In this document: positions 33,787-44,085 of the stretch, piece by piece
Layout: each line of letters opens with the position of its first letter
How positions within the stretch are numbered: position 1 is the first letter of the stretch
NCBI RefSeq assembly: GCF_028372415.1
Contig: NC_092878.1
Coordinates: 140,760,804-140,824,803, forward strand
Length of the DNA stretch: 64,000 nt
Direction: 5' to 3'
Source of the DNA: Notamacropus eugenii
Lineage: Eukaryota > Chordata > Mammalia > Diprotodontia > Macropodidae
Notes under the pieces: model-generated
The model's input: the letters and a program-made list of their open reading frames with translations, nothing else
Told to the model about the DNA's origin: nothing
Database searches by the model: none
Made by a program: the position numbers and the translations under genes

Positions 33787-35327
33787 GTACTGGCTAAGAA
33801 ACAGAGGAGTAGACCAGTGGAATAGGTTAGGGACTCAAGGAACAGTAGTCAATGAATACAACAATCTACTGTTTGATAAACCCAAGAACTCTAGCTTCTG
33901 GGATAAAAACTCACTGTTTGACAAAAATTGCTGGGAAAACTGGACAACAGTGTGACAGAAACTGGGCACAGACCAATGCCTGACACTGTACACAAGAATA
34001 AAATCCAAATGAATACATGATCTAGGTGTAAAGATTGATACTATAAACAAATTAGGGGATCAAGGCATAGTGTATTTTTTAGATTTATGGAGAATGGAGA
34101 AATTTATGATCAAACAAGAGATAAACATGAAGTACAAAATGGATAATTTTGATTACATTAAATTAAAAAGTTTTTGGAAAACAAACCCAATGCAACCAAG
34201 ATTAGGAGGGAAGCAGAAAACTGGGAAAGAATTTTTGCAACTAGTGTCTGTGATAAAGGCCTCATTTCTAAAATATATAGAGAACTGAGTCAAATGTACA
34301 AGAATGCAAGTCATTCCCCAATTGATAAATGGTCAAAGGATATGAACAGGCAGTTCAGAGGAAGAAATTAAAGCTATCTATAGTCATATGAAAAAATGCT
34401 CTAAATCACTATTGACTAGAGAGACGCAAATCAAAACAATTCTGAGGTACCACATCACACCTATCAGATTGGCTAACATGACAAAACAGGAAGATGATAA
34501 ATGTTGGAGAAGATGTGGGAGAGCTGGAACACTAATTCATTGTTGGTGGAGCTGTGAGCTGATTCAACCATTCTGGAGAGCAATTTGGAACTATGCCCAA
34601 AGGGCTACAAAAATGTGCCTACCCTTTGATCCAGCTATATCACTTCTCGATCCAAAGAGATCATAGAAATGGGAAAGGGTACCACATGTACAAAAATATT
34701 TATAGCAACTCTCTTTGTGGTGACCAAAAACTGGAAATCAAGGGGATGCCCATCAATTGGGGAATGGCTGAACAAATTGTAATATATGAATGTAATGGAA
34801 TACTATTGTGCCATAAGAAGTAATGAACAGAAATACTTCAGAGAGGCTTCAAAAGACTTATATGAACTGATGTTGAGTGAAAAGAGTAAAACCAGGAGAA
34901 CTCTGTATACAGCATATAACCAAAGTGTGCGAGGAATTTTCTGGTAGACTTAGTACTTCATTGCAATGCAAGGACTTAAAAAAATCCCCAACGAACTCTT
35001 GAGGCAAAATGTCTTCTACATCCAGAGAAAGAACTATGGAACTGGATAGCAGAATGAAGCAGCACATTTTCATTTGTATTGTGTTTTGTTTTGTTTTGGG
35101 GTTTTTCTCATTCATTTTAATTCTTCTGCTCAACATGACCAAGATGAAAATGTATTTAATAGGAATGTATGTGTAGAGCCTATATAAGATTGTATGTCAT
35201 CTCAGGGAGGGAGTGAGGAGGCGAAGGGGAAAGAAGGGCGAGGGAGGTGAAAAAAATCTAAGGTATATGGAAGTGATTGTAGAACACTGAAAACAAATAA
35301 AATAATTTAATTATAAAAAAAGAAAAG
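33787..35327 (+). mobile_element. L1 LINE, 5'-truncated 3' end with target-site duplication
   Basis: Contains the last part of L1 ORF2 over several frames: 'NKNCWENWTT'-type words near 33.93 kb, 'CWRRCGRAGTLIHCWWSCE' near 34.51 kb, 'PINWGMAEQIVIYECNG' near 34.75 kb. The 3' UTR with 'acatccagagaaagaactat' and a tail follow. The flanks 33770-33786 and 35328-35344 agree at about 15 of 17 bases, a target-site duplication. Frameshifts and stops show it is inactive. It landed about 60 bp upstream of the possible exon at 35391. Confidence 0.85.
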
Positions 35328-35390
35328 AAAAAAATTTCTTTTGGAAATGCAAGTCTTGTGCATGATTTTTCTCCTTTTTCTTCTCCCTAG

Positions 35391-35506
35391 TGTGACTATC
35401 AAGTTACCACATAATTACTCTTTTAGAGTTATTGGCAATCACACAATGAATCCTCATCTGCAGTTTAAATTGCCACTGCCAAAGCCTTCATCACCAAGTG
35501 GTCAAG
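35391..35506 (+). other. possible exon with splice-like borders
   Basis: A pyrimidine tract ending in 'cttctccctag' precedes, and 'caag' + 'gtactg' follows as a donor-like site. The 116 bp between stay open in a frame that reads 'NYSFRVIGNHTMNPH' then Pro-rich 'LPLPKPSSPSGQ'. This is non-repeat sequence between an L1 and a SINE. I do not recognise the peptide. Chance splice-like borders are common, so this is only a candidate. Confidence 0.2.
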
Positions 35507-35744
35507 GTACTGAAAATTATCCTCTCTGTACTTAATTATACTATTCCTTGAAAAGCAGGCATACTCTATTGCTGGGACCATACTAGAGAGCCAGGATACT
35601 ATGTGTCTGGCATACTCAAATGCATTGAACAATACCATAGTTGTCTAATCTAAGTCCTTCTTCATTTTATAGACTTCAGACACATCCCCTCTCTTTGCTA
35701 ATATTTTACTTAAAATGTTTGCATCAAAGTTTATTAAGGATTTC

Positions 35745-35992
35745 TGTTGTTCTTCCATCGTTTCAGTCATGTCCAATTCTTCACGACTGCATTTGAGGTT
35801 TTCTTAGTAAAGATATTGGAATGGTTTGCCATTTCCTTCTCCAGCTTATTTTGAAGATGAGGAAACTGAGGCAAATAGTGTTAAGTGGCTTGCCTAGGAT
35901 CACACAGCTAATTAGTATCTGAGGCCAGACTTGAACTCAGGAAGATGAGTCTTCTAATTCCAAGCTCGGTGCTCAGTAAACCAACTAATTGC
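35745..35992 (-). repeat. tRNA-derived SINE, full length
   Basis: 'tttcagtcatgtccaattct', 'ggtttgccatttccttctcc', 'gaggaaactgaggcaaatag' and the reversed head, followed at once by a second copy. Confidence 0.8.
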
Positions 35993-35997
35993 ACTTA

Positions 35998-36355
35998 AAA
36001 ATTGTTTAGTCATTTCTGACGCTTCACAACCCCATCTTGGGTTTTCTTGGCAAAGATACTGAAGTGGTTTGTCATTACCTTCTTTAGCTCATTTTGTGTA
36101 GGTCCTTCCTTCTCGAAGAGGACCATGACATCAAGATGATGACATGACTTGCAGTTGACTTTGATTTGAGTGAGGGAGGGCTGTGCAAGGTCACCAACCT
36201 CACTTTTACAGATGAGGAAATTGAGGCAAACAGAGCTAAATAACTGCCATGGGTCACGCAGCTAGTAAGTTTCTGAGGCCATATTTGAACTTAGGAAGAT
36301 GAGACTTCCTGACTCTAAGCCCAGTGCTCTATCCACTGTGCCACCTAGTTGCCCT
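35998..36355 (-). repeat. tRNA-derived SINE interrupted by an RTE-linked SINE
   Basis: The tail half (35998-36096) and the head half (36209-36355, 'acagatgaggaaattgaggc' to 'ccacctagttgccct') flank 112 bp of foreign SINE. This gives a relative age: host SINE first, insert later. Confidence 0.8.
36097..36208 (-). repeat. RTE-linked SINE, nested
   Basis: 'ttctcgaagaggaccatgac', 'gcagttgactttgatttgag', 'gggctgtgcaaggtcacca'. The same words occur at 63.15 kb. The 'gaagaggacc' part is the inverse of the shared RTE tail. Confidence 0.75.
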
Positions 36356-36540
36356 TTCATTAAGTTTTCTTTTGGAGTTTTGACTTTCCCTGCTTTAGGA
36401 ATCAAGATTGCCTTCTCAGTTTTCATCTTCTCAGGCCAGAGTTTTAATCTATATAGTCTGTTCTTGTATATATCAACCTTTCACTCCCTCCCTTCTCCCT
36501 TGGTCTTTTCAAGCTAAGGTCTTTAACAAGTAATATCTTG

Positions 36541-36745
36541 GGCCACCTCCATTTGTCCTGATCCATATCTGGCTACTGGACCTAGATGGCTCTGGAGGAG
36601 AAAGTGGGTCTGGTGACTTTGCGCAACCTTGCCTCATTTAAATCCATTTCATTTGCATATCATGGCATCACCTTCCTGATGTCATGGTCCTCTTCAAGAA
36701 TGAAGAACATGCAGCAGCAAAGCAAACAAGCAGCTGCAGCAACCT
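36541..36745 (+). repeat. RTE-linked SINE
   Basis: 'gatggctctggaggagaaag', 'tgactttgcgcaaccttgcc', 'atgtcatggtcctcttcaag' and then a CAGCAA-rich tail (about 36710-36740). Sense copy of the family. Confidence 0.75.
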
Positions 36746-36984
36746 TTCCCCTAGTCCCAATATTATTGACTGGTTTTCTACTGGACTTTCTCAAGTGCCT
36801 TTATATTGCTCCTGAAGTGTGGTCAGCTCTGCTGCTTGCCCACAGGATTCCAGAAGTTGTATGTTTTGCTCTGTTCCTGGTTCTACATTTTGTAGATTTT
36901 TGTTACCTTTTTTTTAGCCCATTAGAGCAATGTCTTCAGCAAACAGAATACATATATGGCTTTATAACCAAGAGTCCACAAAAA

Positions 36985-37375
36985 TAATTTTTAATTGTAG
37001 TTTTAAAAATATTTTTAAATTTTAATAATTTTTCATTTTAGTTACTGTCTTAAAACATTTTGATAACTATATTCCAATATAACTAGTTTTCCCAGTGATC
37101 CTATGTACAGCTAAGTCTTAATTGGTGTGACTAATGAATCTCCAACACAGATTCAAATTTGTACTTTTTGAAGTTGCAATTATAGCAAATATGCTCATTT
37201 CTAGCTCAATAGAAATATGCACTATAAATTCAGATAATGGGATCACTTCAGAGGAATTCATTATTCATAGTTATCTGGACCTGAATTTCTTTACTTTATG
37301 CATTTAAAAATATTATACAGACAAGGGGTCTGTAGGCTTCACAAGACCATAGCCAAAGGCATGTAGGACATACAA
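36985..37375. mobile_element. hAT-type DNA transposon remnant, interrupted
   Basis: 'acattttgataactatattc' and 'aatataactagttttccc', then after about 170 bp of other sequence 'ttatgcatttaaaaatatt' and 'ggtctgtaggcttcacaag'. These are interior words of the same element type as 40.34 kb. Ends are unclear. Confidence 0.5.
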
Positions 37376-37619
37376 AGGCCCTATCTACAAGTACTCCTGG
37401 GTCCTTTTCCTGGATTGAAACTGATAGGATAAAGCCCACCATCTTTAATATATTCCTGGACCTAGGATACAAGCTCAGTCCAAACAGCTCCTCCAGAAAG
37501 GTGTAGGGCTTGGCCAAAACATAAATTCTGAAATCGAGACTGGAAGACTCAGAAAACTACCACAACAAAAGAGATTTTCACCATAAAAAGCTATTCATGT
37601 GACAAGGAAAACTGAAGAT
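37376..37619. other. unassigned sequence
   Basis: No gene or nameable repeat is seen. Confidence 0.35.
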
Positions 37620-37930
37620 AAACTGAAAAGAAGAAAATGACTCCAAACTACGTATAAGCACAAAATGCCCTCCACATCCAGAGAAAGAACTATGGAATTG
37701 GAAAGCAAAATATTTTCTCTTGTGTTATGTTTTCTTGTTTTTTTTCATGGTTTCTCCCATTCATATTAATTCTCTGCAACATGACTAATGTGAAAATGTA
37801 TTTAACAAGAATGTATGTGTAGAACCCATATAAGATTACATAGAGGGAGGGGGGAAGGAGGGGGAGAAAATCTAAGACTTATGGAAGTGATTGTAGGAAA
37901 TTGAAAACAAATAAATTAATAATACTAAAA
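37620..37930 (+). mobile_element. L1 3' UTR fragment
   Basis: 'gccctccacatccagagaaa', 'tttttcatggtttctcccat', 'aagaatgtatgtgtagaacc', then G/A-rich and an A-rich end. Same 3' terminus as the L1 at 35.0-35.3 kb. Confidence 0.8.
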
Positions 37931-38214
37931 AATATGTCTATAAGCAAAGCCACTAAGGAAAACGTGAGTCCTCTGGAAGCTTGGGTACTAGATTGACTTA
38001 TTCCCTGAATTCCTGGAAAAGAGGAATCAAGAGTTAGAAGAGGGGAAAGGGAGAGAGTTACATGTTTCTTATAGATGAAATGCTATTCATGCTCTCTAAG
38101 GAGATTCTTTTGGAAGGCAAACTAGGGAATCAACCTCAATTCTTACCCAGCCTTTAATTGTTGAATGGACATTGCTTCAGACAAACTGAGACCCAAGAAA
38201 GACCTTAGCTTGAA

Positions 38215-38412
38215 AAGGCCAAGGTCTCCTATTAGATCCTGGGCCATCTCCAGTCATCTTGACCTATGTCTTGTCACTGGACTCCCATGACTTTGGAAGA
38301 GAGAGTGAGGCTGGTGACTTTGCACAGCCTTGCCTCATTTGCCTCCAATTCACTTGCAAGTTAAGACATCCTCCTCTTGGTGTCATTGATTCTCCTCAAT
38401 ATCAAAGGATGC
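38215..38412 (+). repeat. RTE-linked SINE
   Basis: 'ggccatctccagtcatcttg', 'gagagagtgaggctggtgac', 'gcacagccttgcctcatttg', ending near 'gattctcctcaatatc'. A sense copy. Confidence 0.75.
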
Positions 38413-38499
38413 ATAGCAACCTATTTTTCCCAAACTGCACTGGATCCTTAGAAATCAAGCTAGAAGGTTTCCAGGCCAATACAGTCTTGCTCCCAGATA

Positions 38500-38700
38500 A
38501 ACAGATCAAAGAGCTCACAGAATCTGAAAATCCTAGAGAGGGCTTTCCTTTTTTGGAGATGATCGAATCCCAACTCTGAAAAGGTATAGCGACTTCTGTG
38601 ATTCCCACAGTTAAGCCAGTGACAGAGTCGGGCCTAGAACCCAGATTTTGGCCCAGACTCCAGATTTTCTGACTCCCCAGTCAGGCGATCTGGCCTCCTT
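38500..38700 (-). repeat. MIR-type SINE, diverged
   Basis: 'gagatgatcgaatcccaact', 'agcgacttctgtgattccca' and 'gacagagtcgggcctagaac' resemble an old antisense MIR. Confidence 0.5.
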
Positions 38701-38754
38701 TCTGTGTTTGAATTGGCAGAAGCTGCTTATGTTGGAGCAAAAAAAGGTCAGTGT

Positions 38755-38955
38755 AAACACAGAGAAATAAACATCTCATTAATCTTAAGAAATAGAATAC
38801 TTGACTTACCCTTTCAAATCTCAAGTCTGTTGTAACTTGAGCCAAGTCAGAAATGGCATAAATTAATATCTCTAATCACAATTAGGCCACAGTGTTAATT
38901 TACTTAACAATTAAGTGAAAAGCAAATAAACAATTAAATTAGTGATTAAATGACT
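38755..38955. repeat. paired unnamed repeat A, copy 1
   Basis: Matches 40635-40815: 'catctcattaat', 'ccctttcaaatc', 'ttgtaacttgagccaagtca', 'ttaggccacag', 'ttacttaacaa'. I cannot name the family. Confidence 0.7.
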
Positions 38956-39624
38956 CAAACCCCCTCCATAAATTTGCCCACATGGAGACTTTCAGAGAGA
39001 ACATCAGCAAAGCCCTGATTCTCTTGTTTACGTAAGACTAGACTCTTATACTGTTAAAAGACAAATAGAAATGTGGCAGCTCCAACAGATTTTTATGTGT
39101 AAGGTTGTATTTTAAAGCGGGGGGAACAACATGGAACAATGATAAGAACCTCAGACTTGTTCCAGCTGTGACCATAAGCTGGTCACTTGCATTCTCTGAG
39201 GGTCAGTTTCTTCAAGTATCCAGTGAGGCTAGAGGAATATTTGCATGATATCTCTCACATGGTGGCTTTGAGGAAAGGATTGTGTAAACAATAAACCTCT
39301 CCATTAGCGTGAGCTGTCCATGTGTCTGTGGGAGCTCTGCCAACAGAAATTGTTGGTGGTTTGGGAATAGAAGGCCTTGTTGTACCCTTGCCAACAGATC
39401 AAGCAGGGGAAAGCACAAGTCCAGAGTGCTAAAGACAGGACAAGGGAGCAGATAGAAGCAGAAATCTAACACAAAACCAGAGTAAAACAGCCAGAAGTCA
39501 AAAACCATAAGGGGGAAAAAAAAGAAGCTTAAGGGTTAGGTCAGTGTGAAGACAAGTCGTAAGAGGTACAGATGGCCTATGTCTGACATCTTTTTGTTGC
39601 ATAGTAACCACAAGTATCCTGTGT

Positions 39625-39890
39625 CCTTTAAAAAAAATTTAATTGTAATTATTCTTCCCTCTTATCCTTCCCAGAAAGTGATCCCTTATAACAAAGAATA
39701 AAATGAAAAGGGAAATAAAGTAGTTTAGCCAAACTAACCAATGCCTTAACCAAGTCAGACATATATGCAATATTCCATAGCCTACAGAGACAAGGGGAAT
39801 TTTGTCTTCTTTGGTGCCAAACTTGGTTACTATATTGAAGTCCTCTTTGTAAAGCCAGATGATATAAATGAGTTAGTAAGCACCTATTAT
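39625..39890. repeat. paired unnamed repeat B, copy 1
   Basis: Matches 40975-41240: 'cttttagatgcc'-like lead, 'ataacaaa', 'aaatgaaa', 'tttggtgccaaa', 'ctttgtaaagccagatgata'. It looks like an old L1 3' UTR-type or other interspersed repeat; name uncertain. Confidence 0.65.
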
Positions 39891-40309
39891 TTAGAATTTA
39901 ATTCAAAATTCTAAAGTTAATTCTAATTTTAACTCAAAATTCAAAATTTGGTCTTTAATAAACACCAAGAATTAATGAACATTTCTAAATATGAAGTACA
40001 ACCAAAGAAGAGGACCGCAAAGAAACTGTGAATTCCCATAAGAGAAAGCTTGCTTTTTTCTTGCAGTATAACAAATGCAACATATAGCTTCCAAAGCTAT
40101 TCTGCTTCTCTTTTTCTCTCTCTAACCCTCCCTCTGTTCTCCCAAGAGGATCCTTTCAAAATACTTCCACGATTACTCAGTGTCTTAAAGGCTATTCTCT
40201 TCCCTCTCAACTCCTAGATGGAAATTGGAAGATTAAAGTGAATTCGAGAAACATTTATTGAGGCTGTACATATAAAATGAGAAAGCAATCATTGGATGAG
40301 AGATTCAGA

Positions 40310-40630
40310 GTTAGAAAGAAGCTTTGAGACCATCTAGCCCAGGGCTTCTTAATCTAAGGGTCACAGCCCGCCTAATAAATCTACATCTTTATTGTCACTG
40401 GCCACTAAATGAATTTTGGCATTTTCCTCAGTTATGCATGAAAGTAATCAACTTTTTTTTGAGAAGGTGTCCATAGGCTTCAGTAGATTGCCGAAGGCAT
40501 GCATCAGACACACAAACACACACATACACACACACACACTGTTAAGAATTGCTGATCTAATCTGACACTTTTTTGAGGAAACGGAGTCTTGGAGATCTTA
40601 ATTGATGTCAAAGTTCTCATAGGACAGGTC
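40310..40630 (-). repeat. MIR-type SINE split by a hAT element
   Basis: 'agcttgagac'-type lead 'ctttgagaccatctag' and, after the insertion, 'gacacttttttgaggaaacg' are consecutive antisense MIR words. Confidence 0.7.
40340..40554. mobile_element. short hAT-type DNA transposon with TIRs and 8-bp target duplication
   Basis: The left end 'cagggcttcttaat' pairs with the inverse of the right end 'gttaagaattgctg'. The flanks 'atctagcc' (40332-40339) and 'atctaatc' (40555-40562) are an 8-bp duplication matching at six of eight. Interior has 'gtccataggcttcagtagat' and a CA array (about 40508-40540). Non-autonomous; no transposase frame. Confidence 0.75.
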
Positions 40631-40634
40631 TCAA

Positions 40635-40815
40635 CATCTCATTAATGTTATGAAACAGAATCATTAACTTCCCCTTTCAAATCCTTTCTTTCCTCAAGTG
40701 ACTGTCTTTCTTGTAACTTGAGCCAAGTCAGAAATGGGAAAAATTGTTTTCTAATTGCAATTTTAGGCCACAGAGTTAACTTACTTAACAAATAAGAGAA
40801 AAGCCAATAGAAGCA
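40635..40815. repeat. paired unnamed repeat A, copy 2
   Basis: Homologous to 38755-38955. It sits between two antisense MIR halves (left 40310-40630, right 40820-40900), which suggests insertion of an interspersed element into that MIR. Confidence 0.7.
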
Positions 40816-40819
40816 AAAC

Positions 40820-40900
40820 ACAGAAGCAAAGCCAGAATTCAAACCCAGAACCTCAGATTCAATTCCCAGAGTTCTTTCCATTGAACTACACAACCTCCAG
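40820..40900 (-). repeat. MIR-type SINE, head part
   Basis: 'gaattcaaacccagaacctc' and 'gttctttccattgaactaca' are a reversed MIR head, probably the other half of the copy at 40310-40630. Confidence 0.65.
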
Positions 40901-40974
40901 AAATGCGAAAACTATGTGAATAGCAATGCTGTAGTGTCCAGATTGCTTCAAACATTTTGATTTTAGTCTTAGTT

Positions 40975-41240
40975 ACTATCTTCCTATGCCTTTTTGAAGA
41001 CGCATTTCCTCTTACCCTCCCCAGAGAGTTACACATTATAACAAAAGATTAAAATGAAAGAAAAATTAGGTAGTTCAGCTAAGCTAGCCAATACCTTAAG
41101 GAACTCAGACAGTATACACAATACTCCATAATACTCCACAACCATACCTGTGGAGATGAGGAGAATTTTCTCATACCTTATTTGGTGCCAAAAGTATTCA
41201 ATGCTTCTTTGTAAAGCCAGATGATATAAACGAACTAATG
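40975..41240. repeat. paired unnamed repeat B, copy 2
   Basis: Homologous to 39625-39890 in the same orientation and in the same order relative to repeat A. Confidence 0.65.
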
Positions 41241-41254
41241 AATATTAATTTCTT

Positions 41255-41375
41255 AAGCACCTACTATCTGCCAGGAAGCAAACCAAGAAAGTCAGTGGGT
41301 AGATATGAGGAAAGAGAGCATTCCAGACTTGAGGGACATCCAGGGAAAATCCTGTAGCAAGAGATGAAATGTCTT
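41255..41375 (+). repeat. ancient repeat fragment, same family as 3.8-5.0 kb
   Basis: 'aagcacctactatctgccag', 'agagagcattccagacttga' and 'gagatgaaatgtcttgtttg' are words of the long old repeat at the left of the window. Confidence 0.5.
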
Positions 41376-41599
41376 GTTTGAGGAACATTCAAAAATATTT
41401 GCTTTTGGTAACTTTAACTAAAAAGTTTTAGAAAAATACAGTCACAGACGGTAGTTCAGAGGCAACCCAGTAAAATTCTCTCAACATTCCCCTCCAGACA
41501 ATGTTAAAAATAATGTCACAAATCAATTTTAGAATGACCGAGTCAACAAAAGGTAAAGGGGAGATATTTTTTCCAGTCTAAGAAAACTTAAGAAGCGCA

Positions 41600-42110
41600 G
41601 GGGGTAGGAGCTGGGGTTGGGATGTCTATCCAGAGCCTTCATACATGATTGCAGCAACAGTGGTAGCAACAGCAGCTTCTGGAGCTCACAACCCAGAAAG
41701 GGTAGGGAGGTCAGACAAATGGTCAGAAAGAAATTACAAGGACGTTTTTCTGGCACGGGGTACAGCTGGCAATGATTGACAACCCTATTGCTCATACACA
41801 GTTCCAGGTCACAATTCCAAGGTGAAGAGGCATGCTGGTGATCAAGGGAACAGAAACCCTGGTCACAGTTCCAAGGAAAGAGGAGCATTAGTGATTGTGG
41901 CTACAGGGGACCAGGGGCCGTTCCTGGGTAAAGACCAGTGTGCAGGCCAGGGGAGCTTGACCACACCTCTCCCAGGATCATACCACCTTGAAAGTACCAA
42001 AAACTTGCAGGTCCCCAGAACCATCTCTGAAAACAGCAGCACAAAAAAGCCTTCATCTTGGGCTCCCTATCCCAAAGTGAGCAGAGCCCAACTCTAACAT
42101 AAAGTTGGAC
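41600..42110 (+). mobile_element. probable L1 5' UTR fragment
   Basis: The text matches my memory of a marsupial L1 5' UTR that differs from the head at 18.2 kb: 'agcaacagcagcttctggag', two related units starting 'ggtcacaattccaagg' (41807) and 'ggtcacagttccaagg' (41859), then 'cttgcaggtccccagaacc' and 'aacataaagttggacatga' where ORF1 would be near. No ORF1 follows. An isolated 5' end is unusual for L1. The 91-codon frame over it is not a known protein. Confidence 0.45.
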
Positions 42111-42129
42111 ATGACTGAACTTGAACTTA

Positions 42130-42250
42130 AAGTCTCAGAAAATTGTCTGGAGTGCTAAGCCCATGGTCACATGTCCAATACATGTTAAAGGTGGAAAGGA
42201 AATTAATTCCTGGCTCTGATATCAGCCTCTATCCTTTTTACCATCTCTGC
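42130..42250 (-). repeat. MIR-type SINE, diverged
   Basis: 'taagcccatggtcacatgtc' and 'attaattcctggctctgata' keep the antisense order. Confidence 0.45.
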
Positions 42251-42254
42251 CATA

Positions 42255-42430
42255 TATAAAATAAATTTCAAACGGATCTATACTTTAAATATAGAAATCA
42301 CACTATAAAAAAAGAAAGTGATGCTCATCTGAATAATACAGATGAGGGAAATTCTTATTTATCAAAAAATGCAAAAAGATTATTGAAGATGAAATAGATT
42401 TGATTATATAATTTACTTTAATACCCTGAA
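42255..42430 (+). mobile_element. L1 ORF2-region fragment
   Basis: 'ataaatttcaaacggatcta' to 'gaaatagatttgattatata' is alignable, with divergence, to the L1 stretch at 34.0-34.17 kb. Confidence 0.5.
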
Positions 42431-42854
42431 AGATATGGGGTCTTATTGATTATTACCTACAACAATGTGAACCTCAGACTATCCATGCCATCCACCCTGT
42501 GCACTCTCCTCTAGTCCCTCCAATAAATCATCCAGAGAATCTACACAACATGCTAGAGGCCTTCCTTGTATTCTCTTGTCACAATTTTAAGAGAACTTTA
42601 GAAAATACAGACTACATTAGCTATTCATTGCTTTCCCTACAAACCTGACTTACTTTTTCTCCTAATCAGACATTTCTTCAATATCCTTCATATTATTTCT
42701 TTTGCATGATTCTCCATTTGTGTTGTAGCATGTTCAAGAGCCCCACACACCTCTTCATTGTCTTTTAGGGAATCCTCAGACTTACATCACCAGATTTTTT
42801 TGAAGGGAGAGAAGAGAATCAGATTGGTGTTATCATAGTTCAGCAACTTTGTTC
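42431..42854. other. unassigned sequence
   Basis: No gene is seen. A few L2-like words near 42.5 kb are too weak to call. Confidence 0.35.
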
Positions 42855-42985
42855 CTTCAAACATTGGGAAGTTCAAGTTACTTGCCCAGGACTACATATC
42901 TAATAAGTTTCAGAGGCAGAACCTGAATTTAGACTTCCTGATTGCAAAATGAACTCACTGCCTACTATATAACACTGCCTTTCCA
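42855..42985 (-). repeat. MIR/CORE-type SINE fragment
   Basis: 'caagttacttgcccaggact' and 'gcagaacctgaatttagact'. Confidence 0.6.
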
Positions 42986-43044
42986 CAAAAGTTATTGGTA
43001 TTAAAAAGATAAGTTTTTCCTCATGTTCATCAAAATACTTATGT

Positions 43045-44085
43045 AACAGCACTTTTAAAAAAAATTATTTAAAGTTTTGAGTTCCGAATTCTATGCCTCC
43101 CTCCCCTCCCACTCCCTGAGACAGTAAGCAATCAGACATAGGTTATACATGTGCAATTATGAGAAACATTTCCACATTAGTCATTTTGTACAAGAAGGCT
43201 CCAATAAAAGGAAAAAAGAAAGAAAAAGGAAGGAAGGAAGGAAGGAAGGAAGGAAAGAAGGAAGGAAGGAAGGAAGGAAGGAAGGAAGGAAGGAAGGAAG
43301 GAAGGAAGGAAGGAAAGAAAGAAAGAAGGAAGGAAGGAAGGAAGGAAGGAAGGAAGGAAGGAAGGAAGGAAGGAAGGAAGGAAGGAAGGAAGGGAAGAAG
43401 GAAGGAAGAGAGGAAGGAAGGAAGGAAGGAAGGAAGGAAGGAAGGAAGGAAGGAAGGAAGGAAGGAAGGAAGGAAGGAAGGAAAAAAATAACATGCTTCA
43501 GTCTGTATTCAATCAATATCAGTTCTTTTTGTGGAGGCAGGTAGTATGTTCCAGCATTAGTCCTTCACGATTTTCTTGAATCATTACTGAGAATGGCTGT
43601 CATTTACAATTCTTCATCAAAAAAAGGTTGTATTGTGTGCAACATTCTCCTGGTTCTGTCACTTTCACTATCCATCAGTTCATGAAGTCTTTCCAGGTTT
43701 TTCTGAAATCATTCTGCTTGTCATTTTTTTATAGCACAATAATATTCCATTACGATCACATACCACAGCTTGTTTAACCATTCCACAACTGATGGGCATC
43801 AGTTTGATTTCTAATTCTTTGCCACCACAGAAAAGAGCTGCTATAAATATTTTTTGGTATAAATAGGCCCTTTTCCCTTTTTTAGATATCTTTGGGATAT
43901 AGACCTAGCAGTGGTATTGTTGGATCAAAAGGAATGCACAGTTTTATAGTCCTTTGAGCATCATTCCAAATTGCTCTCCAGAATAATTGAATCAGTTTGC
44001 AATTCCACTAACAACGTACTAGTATCCCAGTTTTCCCACATTCCCTCCAATAATCAACATTTTTTTTGTTGTCATATTGCCCACT
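43045..44085 (-). mobile_element. L1 3' end, antisense, with internal GGAA array
   Basis: From 3' to 5' of the L1: 'ctccctcccctcccactccc', then the expanded array, 'cattctcctggttctgtcac', 'aatattccattacgatcaca', 'aaccattccacaactgatgg', 'agtggtattgttggatcaaa', 'aattgctctccagaataatt'. The right end at about 44085 meets a sense L1 piece. Confidence 0.8.
43228..43484. repeat. GGAA microsatellite, about 255 bp
   Basis: A nearly pure GGAA tetranucleotide array of roughly 60 units with a few GAAA and GGGA interruptions. Pure purine on this strand. The Lys/Glu/Gly and Pro/Ser/Phe frames on both strands are repeat translations. Confidence 0.97.

Noticed and set aside
33787..35327. Endogenous retrovirus
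   Set aside because: The words match the L1 ORF2 C-terminus and 3' UTR; no LTRs, primer-binding site or retroviral protein motifs were seen here or elsewhere in the window.
43149..43544. Lys/Glu/Gly-rich and Pro/Ser/Phe-rich frames of 105-131 codons
   Set aside because: They are translations of the GGAA array.
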